A stretch of DNA of 64,000 nt from Torreya grandis (taxonomy: Eukaryota > Streptophyta > Pinopsida > Cupressales > Taxaceae), in contig JARHVA010004229.1 in assembly GCA_037957365.1 (NCBI GenBank), positions 199,501 through 263,500 of the forward strand. Direction: 5' to 3'. Made by a program: the position numbers and the translations under genes. Shown here piece by piece: positions 38,500 to 50,168 of this stretch (within the stretch, counting starts at the first letter, position 1; each line of letters starts with the position of its first letter). A model generated the notes under the pieces. The model searched no databases. It saw only the letters and a program-made list of their open reading frames with translations, and had not been told where the DNA came from.

Positions 38500-39520
38500 T
38501 AACATGAATTCTATGCTCTTGGGGTACATAAACCATATTCTATGGTACTTTTGTGATAACTCAAGATCCTTTTGAGTGATTTTAAGTGAGACACTCTAGG
38601 ATCAGCTTCAAACATACCTATAAGGCTTGTGTATTTCATCATATCTAGCTTATAAGTAGTAGAGTACAAAAGACTTCCAATCATGGATCTATAAAAGGTT
38701 TTATCAACCTTTGGTGAGTCATCTTGTTTACTTAACTTGCATCCTATTATCATTAGAGTACTCATTGGCTTACAATACATCATGTCTTACTTCCGTGGCA
38801 TATCCTTGATGTATTTAGTTTTTGAAATGAATATCCCTACATCAAGTTGGTTACTCTATAATCTTAGAAAGAAAGAAATTTCTCCCAACAATGACATTTC
38901 CAACTCAATCTTCATAGCATCTTCAAACTCTCTACTCATGTTGTCATTATTAGATCTAAAAAGTATGTCATCAACAAATACTACCACTAATAATTGATTA
39001 CTTCCCTCTATGATAATGTTCAAATTGCTATTATCCATGCCTTTTTTGAATCCTTACCTCAATAAATACATGTCTAACCTATCATACTAGGCTCTAGGAG
39101 CTTGTTTAAGACCATATAAATCCTTATTTAGTTTTAAAACATAGTCCTATTTATTTTTCATGGAAAAACCTTTAGGTATCTTAATGTACACTTCTTCATC
39201 TAAGTTGTCATTCAAAAATTCAGATTCACATCCATTTGGTAAACTTTGAAACTTTTGAAGCTTGCATATTAAAAGAAGAGTCTAATTACTTCCATTATTA
39301 CCACTGGAGAAAAAGTCTCATCAAAGTATATCCCTTCAAATTTATCATATCCTTTACAAACCAAGCTAGCCTTTTTTCTTTTGACTTCTTCGTTATCATT
39401 AATCTTATTTCTGAATACCCATTTAGTACCTATCATATTTTTATCTTTTAGCCTAGGTACCAAATCCCATGTTTCATTATTTACTATTTGATAAAACTCA
39501 TCATCCATTATGCATGCAAA
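38500..39520 (-). pseudogene. Copia reverse transcriptase (decayed)
   Basis: The N-terminal part at 39269-39508 reads NNETWDLVPRLKDKNMIGTK, then WVFRNKINDNEEVKRKKASL and VCKGYDKFEGIYFDETFSPV, matching the copia block ending ETFAPVARxExxR. The catalytic segment at 38856-39038 has LLVVVFVDDILFRSNND (family YxxVYVDDIIF) followed by LEMSLLGEISFFLRL. The C-terminal part at 38511-38783 has PMSTLMIIGCKLSKQDDSPK, DKTFYRSMIGSLLYSTTYKL and YGLCTPRA. The two active-site Asp codons survive. Stops and frame changes separate the pieces. Confidence 0.95.
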
Positions 39521-40640
39521 TTGTTAATCTTTTTTATCTTGTAATAATGTTTTGGGTTCAAAATTGGATAAAAGATATGTGTCTTGTTTATTTTGATTGA
39601 TCAACATTCTCCTTCTAGTTTGTAAACTTGCATTCATATATCCAATACCTAGGAAGCTAGATGATCCTTTTGTATTTTCCTATATGGATATTTAGTTTCA
39701 TGTCTTACCTCTTCCTCTTCATCATCTTATTGATTAGATACGCCTTCATTATTTGAATTACAGATCTTTGTAGTGATATTTATCTACAATTTAGGCTTTT
39801 TGATTTCACCTACCTCTTAAAATCTTACATTTGAACTTTTAATAAACTTTTTAAGTCTCTTACTTAATCATATATAATCATAAATTAAAGAATAATAACC
39901 CAAGAAAATGACCTTATCATATCTTGAATTAAATTTCCCAATATTTTTGTCATCGATCTTGATAAAACACTTGCTCTCAAACACTCTAATTTTTTTAACA
40001 TTAGCTACCCTATTTTTCCATATCTCATATTGATTTTTATCACCATTTAACTAATTTTGAATCTATTTAAGATGTATACTAATGTATTAGTAGCTTCTTC
40101 CTAAAATCCATCTGATAGTTTGGAATCTTAAAGCATGGTTCTACTCATCTCTTAGATAGTTTTATTTTTCTTTTCTGCTATCCCATTTTATTGGGGTGTT
40201 TTAGAAGTAGAATATTGCTTTTTAATTCCTTGATATTCATAAAAAAGTATCAAACTCATAAGACCAAAATTCACCTCCTCTGTTTGATCTCACAAACTTA
40301 ATTTTTATCACTTTCAATTTTTAACAAGAGATTTAAGTGCTTTAAACTTTACAAAGGATTATTAGTTTTATTTGAGGAAATATATATAAGTAATCTTAGT
40401 AAAATCATCAAGTAATAACATGAAGTAGTTGTTATCTTAAATACCTTGAGTTCTTGTAGGTCCACATAGGTCAGTGTAGATCAACTCCAATGGTATTATG
40501 GTAGAATTTTCCTTATATTTGTAGCTGATTTTGGTTTTCTTCCCATGAAGGCATGCCTTGCAAAGAGTATGAGGAATCTTAGTGATTTTAGGTATATGCC
40601 TCACTAACTCTTTTGAATTTATCCTCACTAATTTGTCAAA
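39521..40640 (-). pseudogene. Copia integrase and GAG-pre-integrase zinc region (decayed)
   Basis: The open piece 40437-40628 reads KELVRHIPKI, TLCKACLHGKKTKISYKYKE and LELIYTDLCGPTRTQG. This is the pre-integrase zinc region (C-x-x-C) followed by the first catalytic Asp of integrase (family LELxHxDLxGPTRTxS). Downstream, 40381-40440 reads NNYFMLLLDDFTKITYIY, matching RYFMLLIDDYTRMTWVY. Fragments continue to about 39900. The remaining 39520-39900 is the variable linker to the reverse transcriptase, with a decayed Glu-rich segment. Confidence 0.88.
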
Positions 40641-40984
40641 ATTTAGGTGTCCATGTATTATCTACTAAATCCAACTTTCCTTTGATTGATTAATGAAACA
40701 CTCCTCCCTTTTAGATTCATATAACACATACAATTTGTTGTCTACTTTATGAATATTTACAACTAATTTTCCAAACTTGGCTCTTCTCCCTCAACACCCT
40801 TTATCATGGAAAGTTAGAATATTTCCTTGCTTACACATTTGGATAATACTTAGAAGAGTGTGTTCCAAACCTTATACATATAAAACATTTTTAGTTTTAG
40901 TACGACTATTATCCAAACATATAGAACCTTTGCCAACTATGTTTAGTGTCACAAAATATTATTGAACCTAGATTATGCTTTTTG

Positions 40985-41075
40985 AGAGAGATAAACTTGC
41001 TCTTTTCTCCTATATTATGACTTGATCAACTAATATCTATGTACCATTTCTTTTTTTCATCCTCTTGAGTATGTA
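40985..41075 (-). pseudogene. Copia protease active-site remnant
   Basis: On the minus strand the frame reads KKKWYIDIS, stop, SSHNIGEKSKFISLKKHN. This corresponds to the copia protease block WYLDSGCSxHMTGxxxxF. The catalytic Asp is kept, the following Ser-Gly is altered, and the Cys codon has become a stop. The rest of the protease is more degraded. Confidence 0.75.
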
Positions 41076-41099
41076 AGGTTGTTTTAATAAACTAATTTA

Positions 41100-41790
41100 A
41101 CTCTTCCTTTGGTGCACTACCTAATTTCTACTTCTTCTTTTCTTCAATATTGGATTTGTCTTCATTGAACCATTTGATGGTGTCAATGACTTATATGTCC
41201 TTTTTCTAAGGTCCTCTTATAGTACTTGGTTGTATGTCCTTATTATTTATATTTGTAGCATAAAACCTAATTTCTATTCTTTAAATAGAAATTATATTCC
41301 AAATATCTATGACCATATTGATTACAAGTGCAAAAGTACCCATTAAAGACATAATTATAGTTGTTAATGTTACACATTCCTTTAGCTTGACCATCAATAA
41401 ATAAAGATTTTTAATCTTTAAATTCCATGGTAGAGCTAGGATTCTACTTGTCTTTAGATAAAATAACATCCATATATGTCATATATTTACCTTCCAAATA
41501 ATCCATTATTTGATTCAAGCCTTTATCCATCATGTCTTACAAATTCTTGACTATTTTTTCTAGTTTATCTATTTGTGTCTTCACACCTTCAATGTTTGCA
41601 ATAATCTCATAATATTTAGATGAAGTCAAATCTGATTTTTTTCTTCCTTTATTGTTCTTCAATATTTCATTCTCTTTGTGTAGACATTTGATCTCTGATA
41701 AAACACATGCTAGTTCACCTTGAAAATATGTCTTAGCCTCTTTGTCATCCATTTTACCTTTGATCACCTTCAAGTGGTTAAACATACAAA
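41100..41790 (-). pseudogene. Copia gag with two decayed zinc knuckles
   Basis: The piece 41537-41812 covers a coiled-coil-like segment (MDDKEAKTYFQGELACVLSE, then KCLHKENEILKNN) and the downstream KTQIDKLEKIVKNL. Further on, near 41330, FCTCNQYGHRYLEY resembles a CCHC knuckle. A second, near 41240, reads CYKYK, two stops, GHTTKYY. In both, expected Cys codons have become Tyr or another residue. Double knuckles occur in several plant copia gags. The reading into the Met at 41812 passes through the primer-binding site, so that Met is not the true start. Confidence 0.8.
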
Positions 41791-41798
41791 GAAGGTGT

Positions 41799-41811
41799 GG
41801 CTCTGATACCA
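41799..41811 (-). other. Primer-binding site, initiator tRNA-Met
   Basis: The minus strand reads TGGTATCAGAGCC directly after the LTR end. This is the standard plant copia site complementary to the 3' end of initiator methionine tRNA. It is intact. Confidence 0.95.
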
Positions 41812-41814
41812 ATT

Positions 41815-43657
41815 TTTGGAGGTATAATCATTGAGAGGGGGGTGAATTAGTGATTTAATAAATGAAAATTCTATACCAATTCTTCAAACTCTTAACCATT
41901 AAACATAAGCATTCATGAAGCATATAAACCATTCATTCTAATGAACCAAGAAAATAATGCAAGATAAAATCACATAACACATGAATTATGTGTAAAACCC
42001 TCATGGATAATAAGACCCACTCTAAAGTATAAAAAAAGGTGGACTAAGTCATATAATATATTACAAACAAGATACTCTAGTGAATCACCCACTTCATAAG
42101 GAGTACCAACCCTTAAGCATGAATAAACGCACACTTGCTCTAGATGTTGAGAACCCACACAAAACCTCTGACATCAACACCTACAAAAATTTGATTTCCT
42201 TCCAATATGATGGATAAATAATTAATAACAACTCTCTTTAATCCATCACACTTTCCCAAGATTTCACACATAAACAATGCATCCAAAACAACCTTTTGGA
42301 TCAATCTACACTTCTTCGCTCATCCTCAATCATCAAACATAAAAAACACTATTAAAAAATGATAAATATGACCACTGGGTCACACACATATCCATCACAT
42401 TTCCTAATTATTCAACTAATCCACCAAGCTTACTCACATAACTCTTTTCTTCATTCATTCTCTCTAGAAACCTTCATCTTTATTTTTTCTCTTTATAGAG
42501 TATTCATGATCACCATCTTCTTGGTCAGAAACAAGACATTCCTTAGCCATTAAGGCTAATATCCTCCTTAAAAATAGATCAACACCATCCACATAGGTCT
42601 ACTGTAGCATTGAATATCACCCTTAAGCAATAACACCTTTTAATTAGGCCTAAGCATCCCTTTTAGGTATATGGAGACCTATTCATCCCTTTAACACTTC
42701 ACTAACTAAAAAAACATAATACCACTTAAAACACATAGATCCACAACAAATTACCCATAAGACACCCTCAAGTTATTACATTCATCACTACACACCTCTG
42801 CATATGGAAACACTTTTAGTCATTTGCCTTGTACATGAAAACAACATGAATGAATAGAAATTCAACTTGTAAGCAATGGTTCATACTAAATATGTATTTT
42901 TAAAACCTTAAAAATACATATAGATGATCTAAATAGAGTATAAAATAATATACAATAGATAAATCATCATGAAACATCTAAACACCAATAAAAAACATGA
43001 ACATCTTTCTCAGGTCACTTGTAGAAGAAAGTCAAACCTTCAATCAAATTTGAAGCTCAATAAATACAATCGTATTAATAGTCAAATCTCCTAATAAATT
43101 TTATAGGATTTCCCTTTAATTTATTTACCAATTTCATTTTTAATCAATCATCAAATTCATCAATCATAAAAATTTATAATCAAAACACTGTAGACTAGTT
43201 TTCCTTTGTAAAATTCAAATATTTGAATTCTAGTAGTCACTAAAAAATGCAAATTTGGCTATGGAGAATAGGGAAATATCCCTCAGAGAGAAACTTTTCA
43301 CCATCAAAAAATTTGGTATACATCATGTCAAGGTATGAAATTTTAAACACATGATCTAGGAATAAAACTAAATAGACGCATGTTTGAATGTTGATGTCAT
43401 CAATCTACTTACTCAAAAAACTCTACCATGATGACTAGGATAACCTATACCTTCACAAGATTACTCAAATGGATTATTTTCACTTACACAAGTATACCAA
43501 GCACTTATTACACTCCATAAGACCCCTCAAAATCAATATCCATCATCTTTCCTAACCAAGTAAACACTAAAAGGTCCATGCATGATTATTAAGGCATACT
43601 TGAAACCTCATGACCACTCTTAGATAACATGGAGACATCACTGATAACACCTCAATA
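41815..43657 (-). repeat. 5' LTR of the copia element, outer end truncated
   Basis: Begins TTGGAGGTATAATCATTGAG beside the primer-binding site and includes GAGAGGGGGGTGAATTAG, a common block at the inner end of plant copia LTRs. Similarity to 34364-36320 runs to ..AACACCTCAATA and then stops. The last 45 or so bases, including the TGTTGGTG start, are missing or replaced. I found no convincing target duplication as a result. Confidence 0.9.
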
Positions 43658-46003
43658 TGGGGAAGCTACTAGACCAATGAAGGCATCACTAGAATAGTTT
43701 AGGCTACTTTAGTTGTGAATGTAGGTTCACTTATCGTAGGAGTTGGAACCATACTAACTAAAGGTATGAAGACCAAAGTAAATTGGGTTTGTAGAATAAA
43801 TAGTGTGGGCATTTAAGGGGTACCAATTAAAATTTATTAGTTATATGGGAAAGAGGAGGTGAGGGAGTTGTGAAAGACCAAATACAAAGCAACTTAGTTT
43901 AATTATGGAAGGGGAGAAATGGGGTACAAGGAAGGCATAACTTGATTTGATGGTAGTAGAGTTGATAAAGTAGGTTATTTCATGAGATGTTTATATAGAT
44001 TAGAGGGATAGGTGGAAGCATCTTGTGCTAGTGTCAACTATTGGTCTCGATGCTGACTAGTTTCTAGGTTGTTACTGATAACAAACCTTATGTTATACAT
44101 AGACTAAATTTATGTCATTTGAGACACTAGGGAACATGCAACATGGTTATAAAAAAAAATTGGTTGAGCTTTCGTAATTGGAAGGAGGTGGTTGATGATT
44201 TGAGGGATGAATTGCTCTAACTAGAAGAGGTGGTGGAGGAGATGAGGGATGAGGTGTAGGAGGAGATATAGGAGGATAACTACTAGGATAACTTATAAAA
44301 TCCTTTCAAAGATCTATAGGGGAGTCACCTAAACATATTCTACATGATTATCTATAGTATAAGAGGTAATTGATGGCCTAAGATAAACATTATTCCATTT
44401 TTTCTTTTTTTGGGCCTCAACCTAGATGAGCACCTATTAGTGATTATCTTTATTTAGGTAGAGTTCATCATCCTCCTTAGGATGGTGTCTATAATTAAGG
44501 TTAATAAGAGATATGTATTTATCCAAATGGTCTTTTATGATTTTTTTTGGGTCCCAATATCAATAATCATCTCAACCTAAGGAGAAAGAGTCTCCCCTAG
44601 CTACCATCTTATGTAGCATGCAGAAGACATGGTATATAAAATGCATGATACTAATTGGGAGAGTCAGGTAGGCCCTCTAATGCTTAATAATGTAGTTCTC
44701 AAATGATCCCTCCATTAGTTGATATGAAATTTATTAATCCATTGGGTAGTTTAGGATCTATTAGAAAAAAGAGAGGGGTTCATTAAGAATGCCCAAGAAC
44801 TCAAATAATTATATGATTCATGTAATACCAATAGTCACCAATGGGGGAAAGGAAAATTTGATTTATTTTGAAAACTAAGGTATGGGTGCCCCATTTATGG
44901 TGTTGTAAACCATAGACTAAATGACTCACAAATTTATTGATATTATTCTAATACTGGTGACCATATAACTTATATGACCACATGAACAATCGATACTATA
45001 TAAATCCAAGTAGGAAAGGAAGAAGTATTAAAGGTAAGTGTCCCATATACAACATCCACCAGGTAGTTCATCATATATAAATAACATCCTCCTTAGGCAT
45101 CACATATCACCTTAATCATTTCAAAGTTGATTATCACCACTAGATCAGGGACCTATTCATCTTAGATAATCATGTGGAATAGGAGAATCTATAGGATGTT
45201 GAAATTTATATAGTTATTATCCCTAAACAATTGATCAAGTAAGATCATCTAATACAAATTCCTTATTCAAAAGTGTGGTAGGTATATTTATTTATGTATA
45301 TATTATTAACCCATCTTGCATTAGTTTTATTGTCCTAGTCTCTTAAGACATCATGTATTATTTGGGTACTCATCGTGGTGGTCATAATGGTTGAATAACA
45401 ATACAATGTGTACTCAAAGAGATTGTATTAATAATTAAAGGTTATTCCTTAGATGCTAGTAATTTGATGTGAGTTATTAACATAACGGACTATGTCATGG
45501 AAGTTATCTTGCACTTATGTCGATATGTTCAATAGCCTTTTGGATAAGTCAATTGATCAAAAAACCTCAATCTTTTTAACAAATTTTTGTAACCCAATCT
45601 TCATATAGGAATAAAGAGAATCTTAAAATTTATCCTTTTCCTCATCATCACTACTAGATTCTTTTGGCACCAAACTAATAGCCCTGAATAAGTCATTGTA
45701 TTACTTGAACTATGTCAAGCCATATGGGAATAAAAAATCTTAGAATTCTAGCTTAGATTTGGAGTTTAAATCTAAGACAAACATTACAAATAGGATGGCC
45801 CTTAGTGATACAATTTCAATCAAAAGGGGAAGACAAAAAGGGTAATGGTCTAAAAAAAATAAAGGAGTGAGTTTAAATTTAAATTTGAGTTGGTGTCTTG
45901 ATCCCCCCCATTTGTTTTGTATGTTAAAATTAAACTCAAAGATGTAAATCAAATAACACTTTCTATATTTGGTGATTGTGACATGACATTTTAAATTTTC
46001 CAA
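43658..46003 (-). pseudogene. Decayed coding stretch right of the copia element, family unknown
   Basis: An open piece at 45740-46003 (87 codons) continues in the same frame after one stop as DFLFPYGLT, then YNDLFRAISLVPKESSSDDE, LYSYMKIGLQKFVKKIEVF and VQDNFHDIVRYVNNSHQIT. Further down come INFEMIKVICDA, GGCYLYMMNYLVDVVYGTLT, FSFPPLVTIGIT, YLTLPISIMHFIYHVFCMLH and a Pro-rich tail near 44150-44290. Stops are mostly single TAG, TAA or TGA codons at places where Gln, Arg or Trp would fit. This is a former protein of at least 600 residues. I do not recognise its family. It may share a YL[LV]D motif region with 57080-60060, and may be continuous with 32900-34363 across the copia insertion. Confidence 0.5.
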
Positions 46004-46129
46004 TAAGGACCCATTTTCCCACTCAAATAATACCTAGAGTGTGTAAGGAACACAACCATGTCATCATCAAGGCTTACAATCACTATAGGATGCCATTAAT
46101 GGGATTCTAAATTTTAAGACATTTTTTTT

Positions 46130-47500
46130 AACTAATATTAAAAAACAATATGAACATCTAAAATTCTAACCAATATTCTATAGCATAAGTTTGGGGGATT
46201 CTTCAGTGGAGTACATCAAGTATATATTTGATAGTATTCTAATATTATGTATAATGTGAAAATGACCATTGTGAACAAGGTAAGAATGATACAAACATAA
46301 AAAATTCTAACCAATATTTTGTAACACAAGATTAAGGGGATTCTTAAGTGGATTACTTATAATATGCATTTGATAATATTCAAATCTTTTGTAGAGTGCC
46401 AAGAAAGTATATTCTAAAAAAGATAGGAATAATATAAATTTTCAAAATTCTAACCAATATTCTACAACATAAGCTTTGGGGGGATTCTTCAGTGGAATAA
46501 CACTAGTATGTAGTTGATATTATTCCAATCTTTTGTAGAATGGGCACATGCCCAATCTAAAAATGATAAGAATAATATTAACATCCAAAATTCTAAATAA
46601 TATTGTAATAACATTAAGAGGATTCTCTAGTGGAGTAATACTGCATGGACACATGTCCATTATAAACAAGATAGGAATAACATGAATATCTCAAATTCTA
46701 ACCAATTTTCTATAATACAAACTTGGGGGATTCTTTGGTGGAATACTGCCAATATGTAGTTGACACTATTATAATCTTGTGTTAAATGGGCACATGCACA
46801 TTATCAATAAGATAAAAATAATATGAACATCCTAAATTCTAAATAATATTATATAACATAATCTTGGGTTATTTTTAAGTGGAATACTACCAATATGTAG
46901 ATGATAGTATTATAATCTTATGTAGCATGGGCACATGCCCATTCTAAACAAGATAAGAATCATATGAACATCTGAAACTCTAACCAATATTTTATAACAT
47001 AAGCTTAAGGGAATTCATCAATGGAATACTTACATTATGTATTCTAATAGTGTATTCTAATCTTATGTATAATGGGCACTTTCCCATTATGAATAAGATA
47101 ATAATAATATAAAAACCAAAATTCTAACCAATATTTTGTAACACAAGTTTTGGGGTATTCTTCAATGGAATAATACTAGTATGTAATTGATGTTATTCTA
47201 ATCTTGTATATAATGGGCATATTCCCATTCTCAACAAGATAAAAATAATATGAACAATCAAAATCTATTATGCAGTTTGATAATGTATTTCAATCTTGTA
47301 TACAATGGGCATGTGCTCATTTTGAGTAAGATAATAATAATATTAATAGACAAAATTATTATTAATATTTTATAAGAAAAACTTGGTGGAGATTCTTCAG
47401 TTGAATATTGAAAATATGTAGTTGATAATATTCTAATCTTGTGTATAATGGGAACATGCCCATTATAAACAAGATAAGATTAATTTAAACATATTTACAA
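46130..47500 (+). repeat. Tandem satellite, ~142-bp monomer
   Basis: Monomer starts (ATTCTAACCAATATT or variant) lie near 46163, 46304, 46447, 46590, 46695, 46836, 46977, 47121, 47263 and 47355. Spacing is 141-144 bp apart from two short units (about 105 and 92 bp). Each monomer has TAACACAAG.TTGGGGGATTC, TTCAGTGGAATACTA, TATGTAGTTGATAGTATTC, a dyad core near AATGGGCACATGCCCATT, and AACAAGATAAGAATAATATG. There is no open frame. Monomers differ from each other by many substitutions, so the array is old. Confidence 0.93.
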
Positions 47501-48059
47501 TATTAAAGAGGATGAAATCTGTAGTTATATTAATTTTATATTATTTTATTTTGAATTTTTTATGGGCAACACACCCCCTTCTTTAGAGAAGTGGGAGACC
47601 CCTATAAAAAATGATCAAATTTGTATTTCTCAGACTGAGTATCATTCCTATTAACTCCTTTATAAGAGAGTAGTTAAGGTTATCTTTTCAACCTAGATTT
47701 AAAAGTATAGTAAGTATTTATAATGGCTAAGTGATCCTCATTAAAAACCCATGTGAACTCTTAAGATAACTTAGTAGGGTCTCAGTCATATCATGATAAA
47801 CTAGGTGCTTTCTTTCTAATAATATTTAAATATACTAACATTTCTACAAGTTTGTTTTAATTTCAAGATTCAATGAGTTTCAGTCTCTTGGATTATTACA
47901 TGTAATCCTTAGATATTATCTAGGCTCCATGTGATAATTTAAATAAATCATTATTATTTTATTTTAATCGGTATTCTTTTTGTCTTCCATAGGAGGAGTG
48001 TTTGAATCAAAAGGTATTGCATGGATCATTGATAGTGATGGTAAAACTTGTAAGAGTCC
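47501..48059. other. Anonymous AT-rich DNA
   Basis: Nothing recognised; a short G/C-richer patch lies around 47566-47600. Confidence 0.45.
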
Positions 48060-48430
48060 TAGCCAATTAGGGCACCCAAAATTTAGAATGTCCAATATAC
48101 TAGAACTAAAATATATGTCATATCCCAACTAAATCAATAGATGACACATGGTCTATAGGTATTACTTGTAAATAGTGGACTAGTGAGCTCACCCCAATGT
48201 TAGATGTGTCAATTTCTCAGATTTATATAAAATTAGATTTATATAAAATTAGTGAGACTCAAAGTTAGAATGGTTAGTGTACTAGAAATAACTAATTTTA
48301 GGTCAAGAGAGCTTGCCTAAATTAATGTACTCCATGTGGTTTGGAGGTCTAACTTTCAAGGAGCATGACAATGAGATTGTACTAATGTTAGATGTGTTAG
48401 TCTCTTAAATCTAATAGACTCATCAGAACT
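48060..48430. repeat. Diverged tandem duplication, ~185-bp unit
   Basis: Blocks TTAGAATG..TA.T.TACTAGAA (48082 and 48264) and AATGTTAGATGTGT.A.T.TCT (48196 and 48383) recur at offsets of 182-187 bp. A separate 16-bp word, ATTTATATAAAATTAG, is tandemly repeated at the junction (about 48220-48252). Confidence 0.65.
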
Positions 48431-49920
48431 TGGGAGATCCTAATCATATAATAGAGTGCCATGTGCCCAATTTATAGACTTATATGTATAAATCATGATA
48501 TGTCCATATTATTTCCATTATTTGGGAATTAATTATAAGGGAAAGTAGGCCCTGATTGGATAATTTAAAATGTCATGTCATAACATCCAAATCTATTAAG
48601 TGGCATACATTTTAGATATATAATTTTTTTCACATGAGGATGAAATATTATATTTGATTTAGTACTAAATATTCCAATCCATTTAGGAATCTATGAATTT
48701 TAACCCCTCTCACACACATGTATATTTAACTTCATATATGACTCAACTACATGTCCCTGTAATGTGGCATCAGATAATTTATTGAAAGTTCAAAATAGTC
48801 ATAAATCTATCAAAACTATCTCAGTAAGATGGGAGCTTGGGTTGGGCTTGGGTAGTATTACTTTATATTACTAATGTGCATACATATATGGTCACCTATT
48901 CCCTTAATCACACCTATAAACACATTTTGGATGTAAGTGCATAGACTTTAAAGTCTAGATTATGGAATAAATGGGAGGATTGATCCACCAACTTGAATTT
49001 GAATTGAAATAGAATAATTGGCATCCCTATTATCTTTAAATTACGTCATTATTAAAATAAAATCAAGTGTACTTTAGTTATAACTTTCAAATAATCATGG
49101 GATTTAAAGTATGCTATCCTTAATGGTTCAATGAAGTATTTTATTTGAAATCCACTTTATAATATTTTAGATTGGCATAATTTTACTAAAATTCTGTAAA
49201 TTTTTTTTAATACAAGTAATATTATACACACTTGAAGGGTATGTCTATTTTAATTATACCACTAATAAATGTATCACTCTTACTAGAATATAATGCTTAA
49301 ATACTAATAATTTTATTCCTTTCTAATTGTTTGATTAATATATTAAAGGTATGTGTTCTATAGTAAGTTTTATTTATATTCATGTAATTGGGCATTTTAA
49401 AAATATTTTATGTAGCTAATGCACAAGATATTCAATTAATTTATAGTTCATCTCAAATAAGTCCAATTATCAAATAATGTCACATTGACAATCCCTCTTG
49501 CACTAACAAATAGAGTACAAATCAAACATATCCTAGATCTATATAGACTTTGGTCACACCTACCTCCTCCATTTATGAATATATACATGACAACCATAAA
49601 ATAAGGGCTCCCTATCTATTATATGGGTTTCTCACTAATAGATCTATTATATGGTTATCCCATCCTATATATATATATATATCAAATGTTTATGGTATTT
49701 CTTAAAAATTGAAAATAGGCAATATATTTATTATAGCATGTATTTTTCAAAATTTTAAATTACTACACTCAGATGTTGGGTGGCATTTGTTCCTAGTTGG
49801 ATGGAATATGAATTTTTTAGTATTTAAAAAATTATGTTTACTTCCTTATTTTATTATTAGGTAATCAAGGAAACCATATGATAGAAAAAATGAGAGGTGA
49901 ATGAGATCATACTAGTATTG
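48431..49920. other. Anonymous AT-rich DNA
   Basis: Contains a short (TA)n run at 49666-49682. No coding frame or element end is recognised. Confidence 0.5.
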
Positions 49921-50168
49921 ACACTGTAGATAAATAGGTAGTTGGGTTTTAGGGATACCACCATTTATTCAGGAGCCTATCAAAACTAGCTAAATAGAGA
50001 TAGTTAGGTTTGAGGGATAGAAACAACCATCTTAGAGCCTATAAATATTATAGATAGATAGTTAGGTTTCAAGAACTATAGTAGTAACCATCATGGAGTA
50101 TATTAACAATATAGAGAGAGATATTTAGGTTATAGGGATACCAACATCCATCTCGGAGCCAATTAAAA
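49921..50168. repeat. ~62-bp minisatellite, 4 units
   Basis: Units begin near 49921, 49985, 50047 and 50108. Each has GATAGTTAGGTTT.AGGGATA, ACCATC and GGAGCCTAT or close variants at the same offsets. None keeps a frame, since lengths vary (61-64 bp). Confidence 0.85.

Larger units (their letters stand above)
34364..43657 (-). mobile_element. Degenerate Ty1/copia retrotransposon with long LTRs
   Basis: A nearly complete minus-strand element: 5' LTR (41815-43657), primer-binding site for initiator tRNA-Met, gag, protease, integrase, reverse transcriptase and RNase H, a 1.6-kb untranslated stretch, polypurine tract, and 3' LTR (34364-36320). This order, with integrase before reverse transcriptase, defines Ty1/copia. 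LTRs of about 1.9 kb and a long gap after RNase H are reminiscent of the SIRE/Maximus group, but I cannot assign the lineage without a tree. In a segment near the inner LTR ends the two copies differ at roughly 15 percent of positions by eye, so the insertion is old. Every domain carries stops. Confidence 0.95.

Noticed and set aside
38737..38997. Plus-strand open frames at 38737-38997 and 39236-39451
   Set aside because: They run opposite the well-matched copia reverse transcriptase.
34348..43670. TTGGG or TATGGGG as a target duplication for the copia element
   Set aside because: The right LTR lacks its outer end, and the matches are short and displaced, so they are not convincing.
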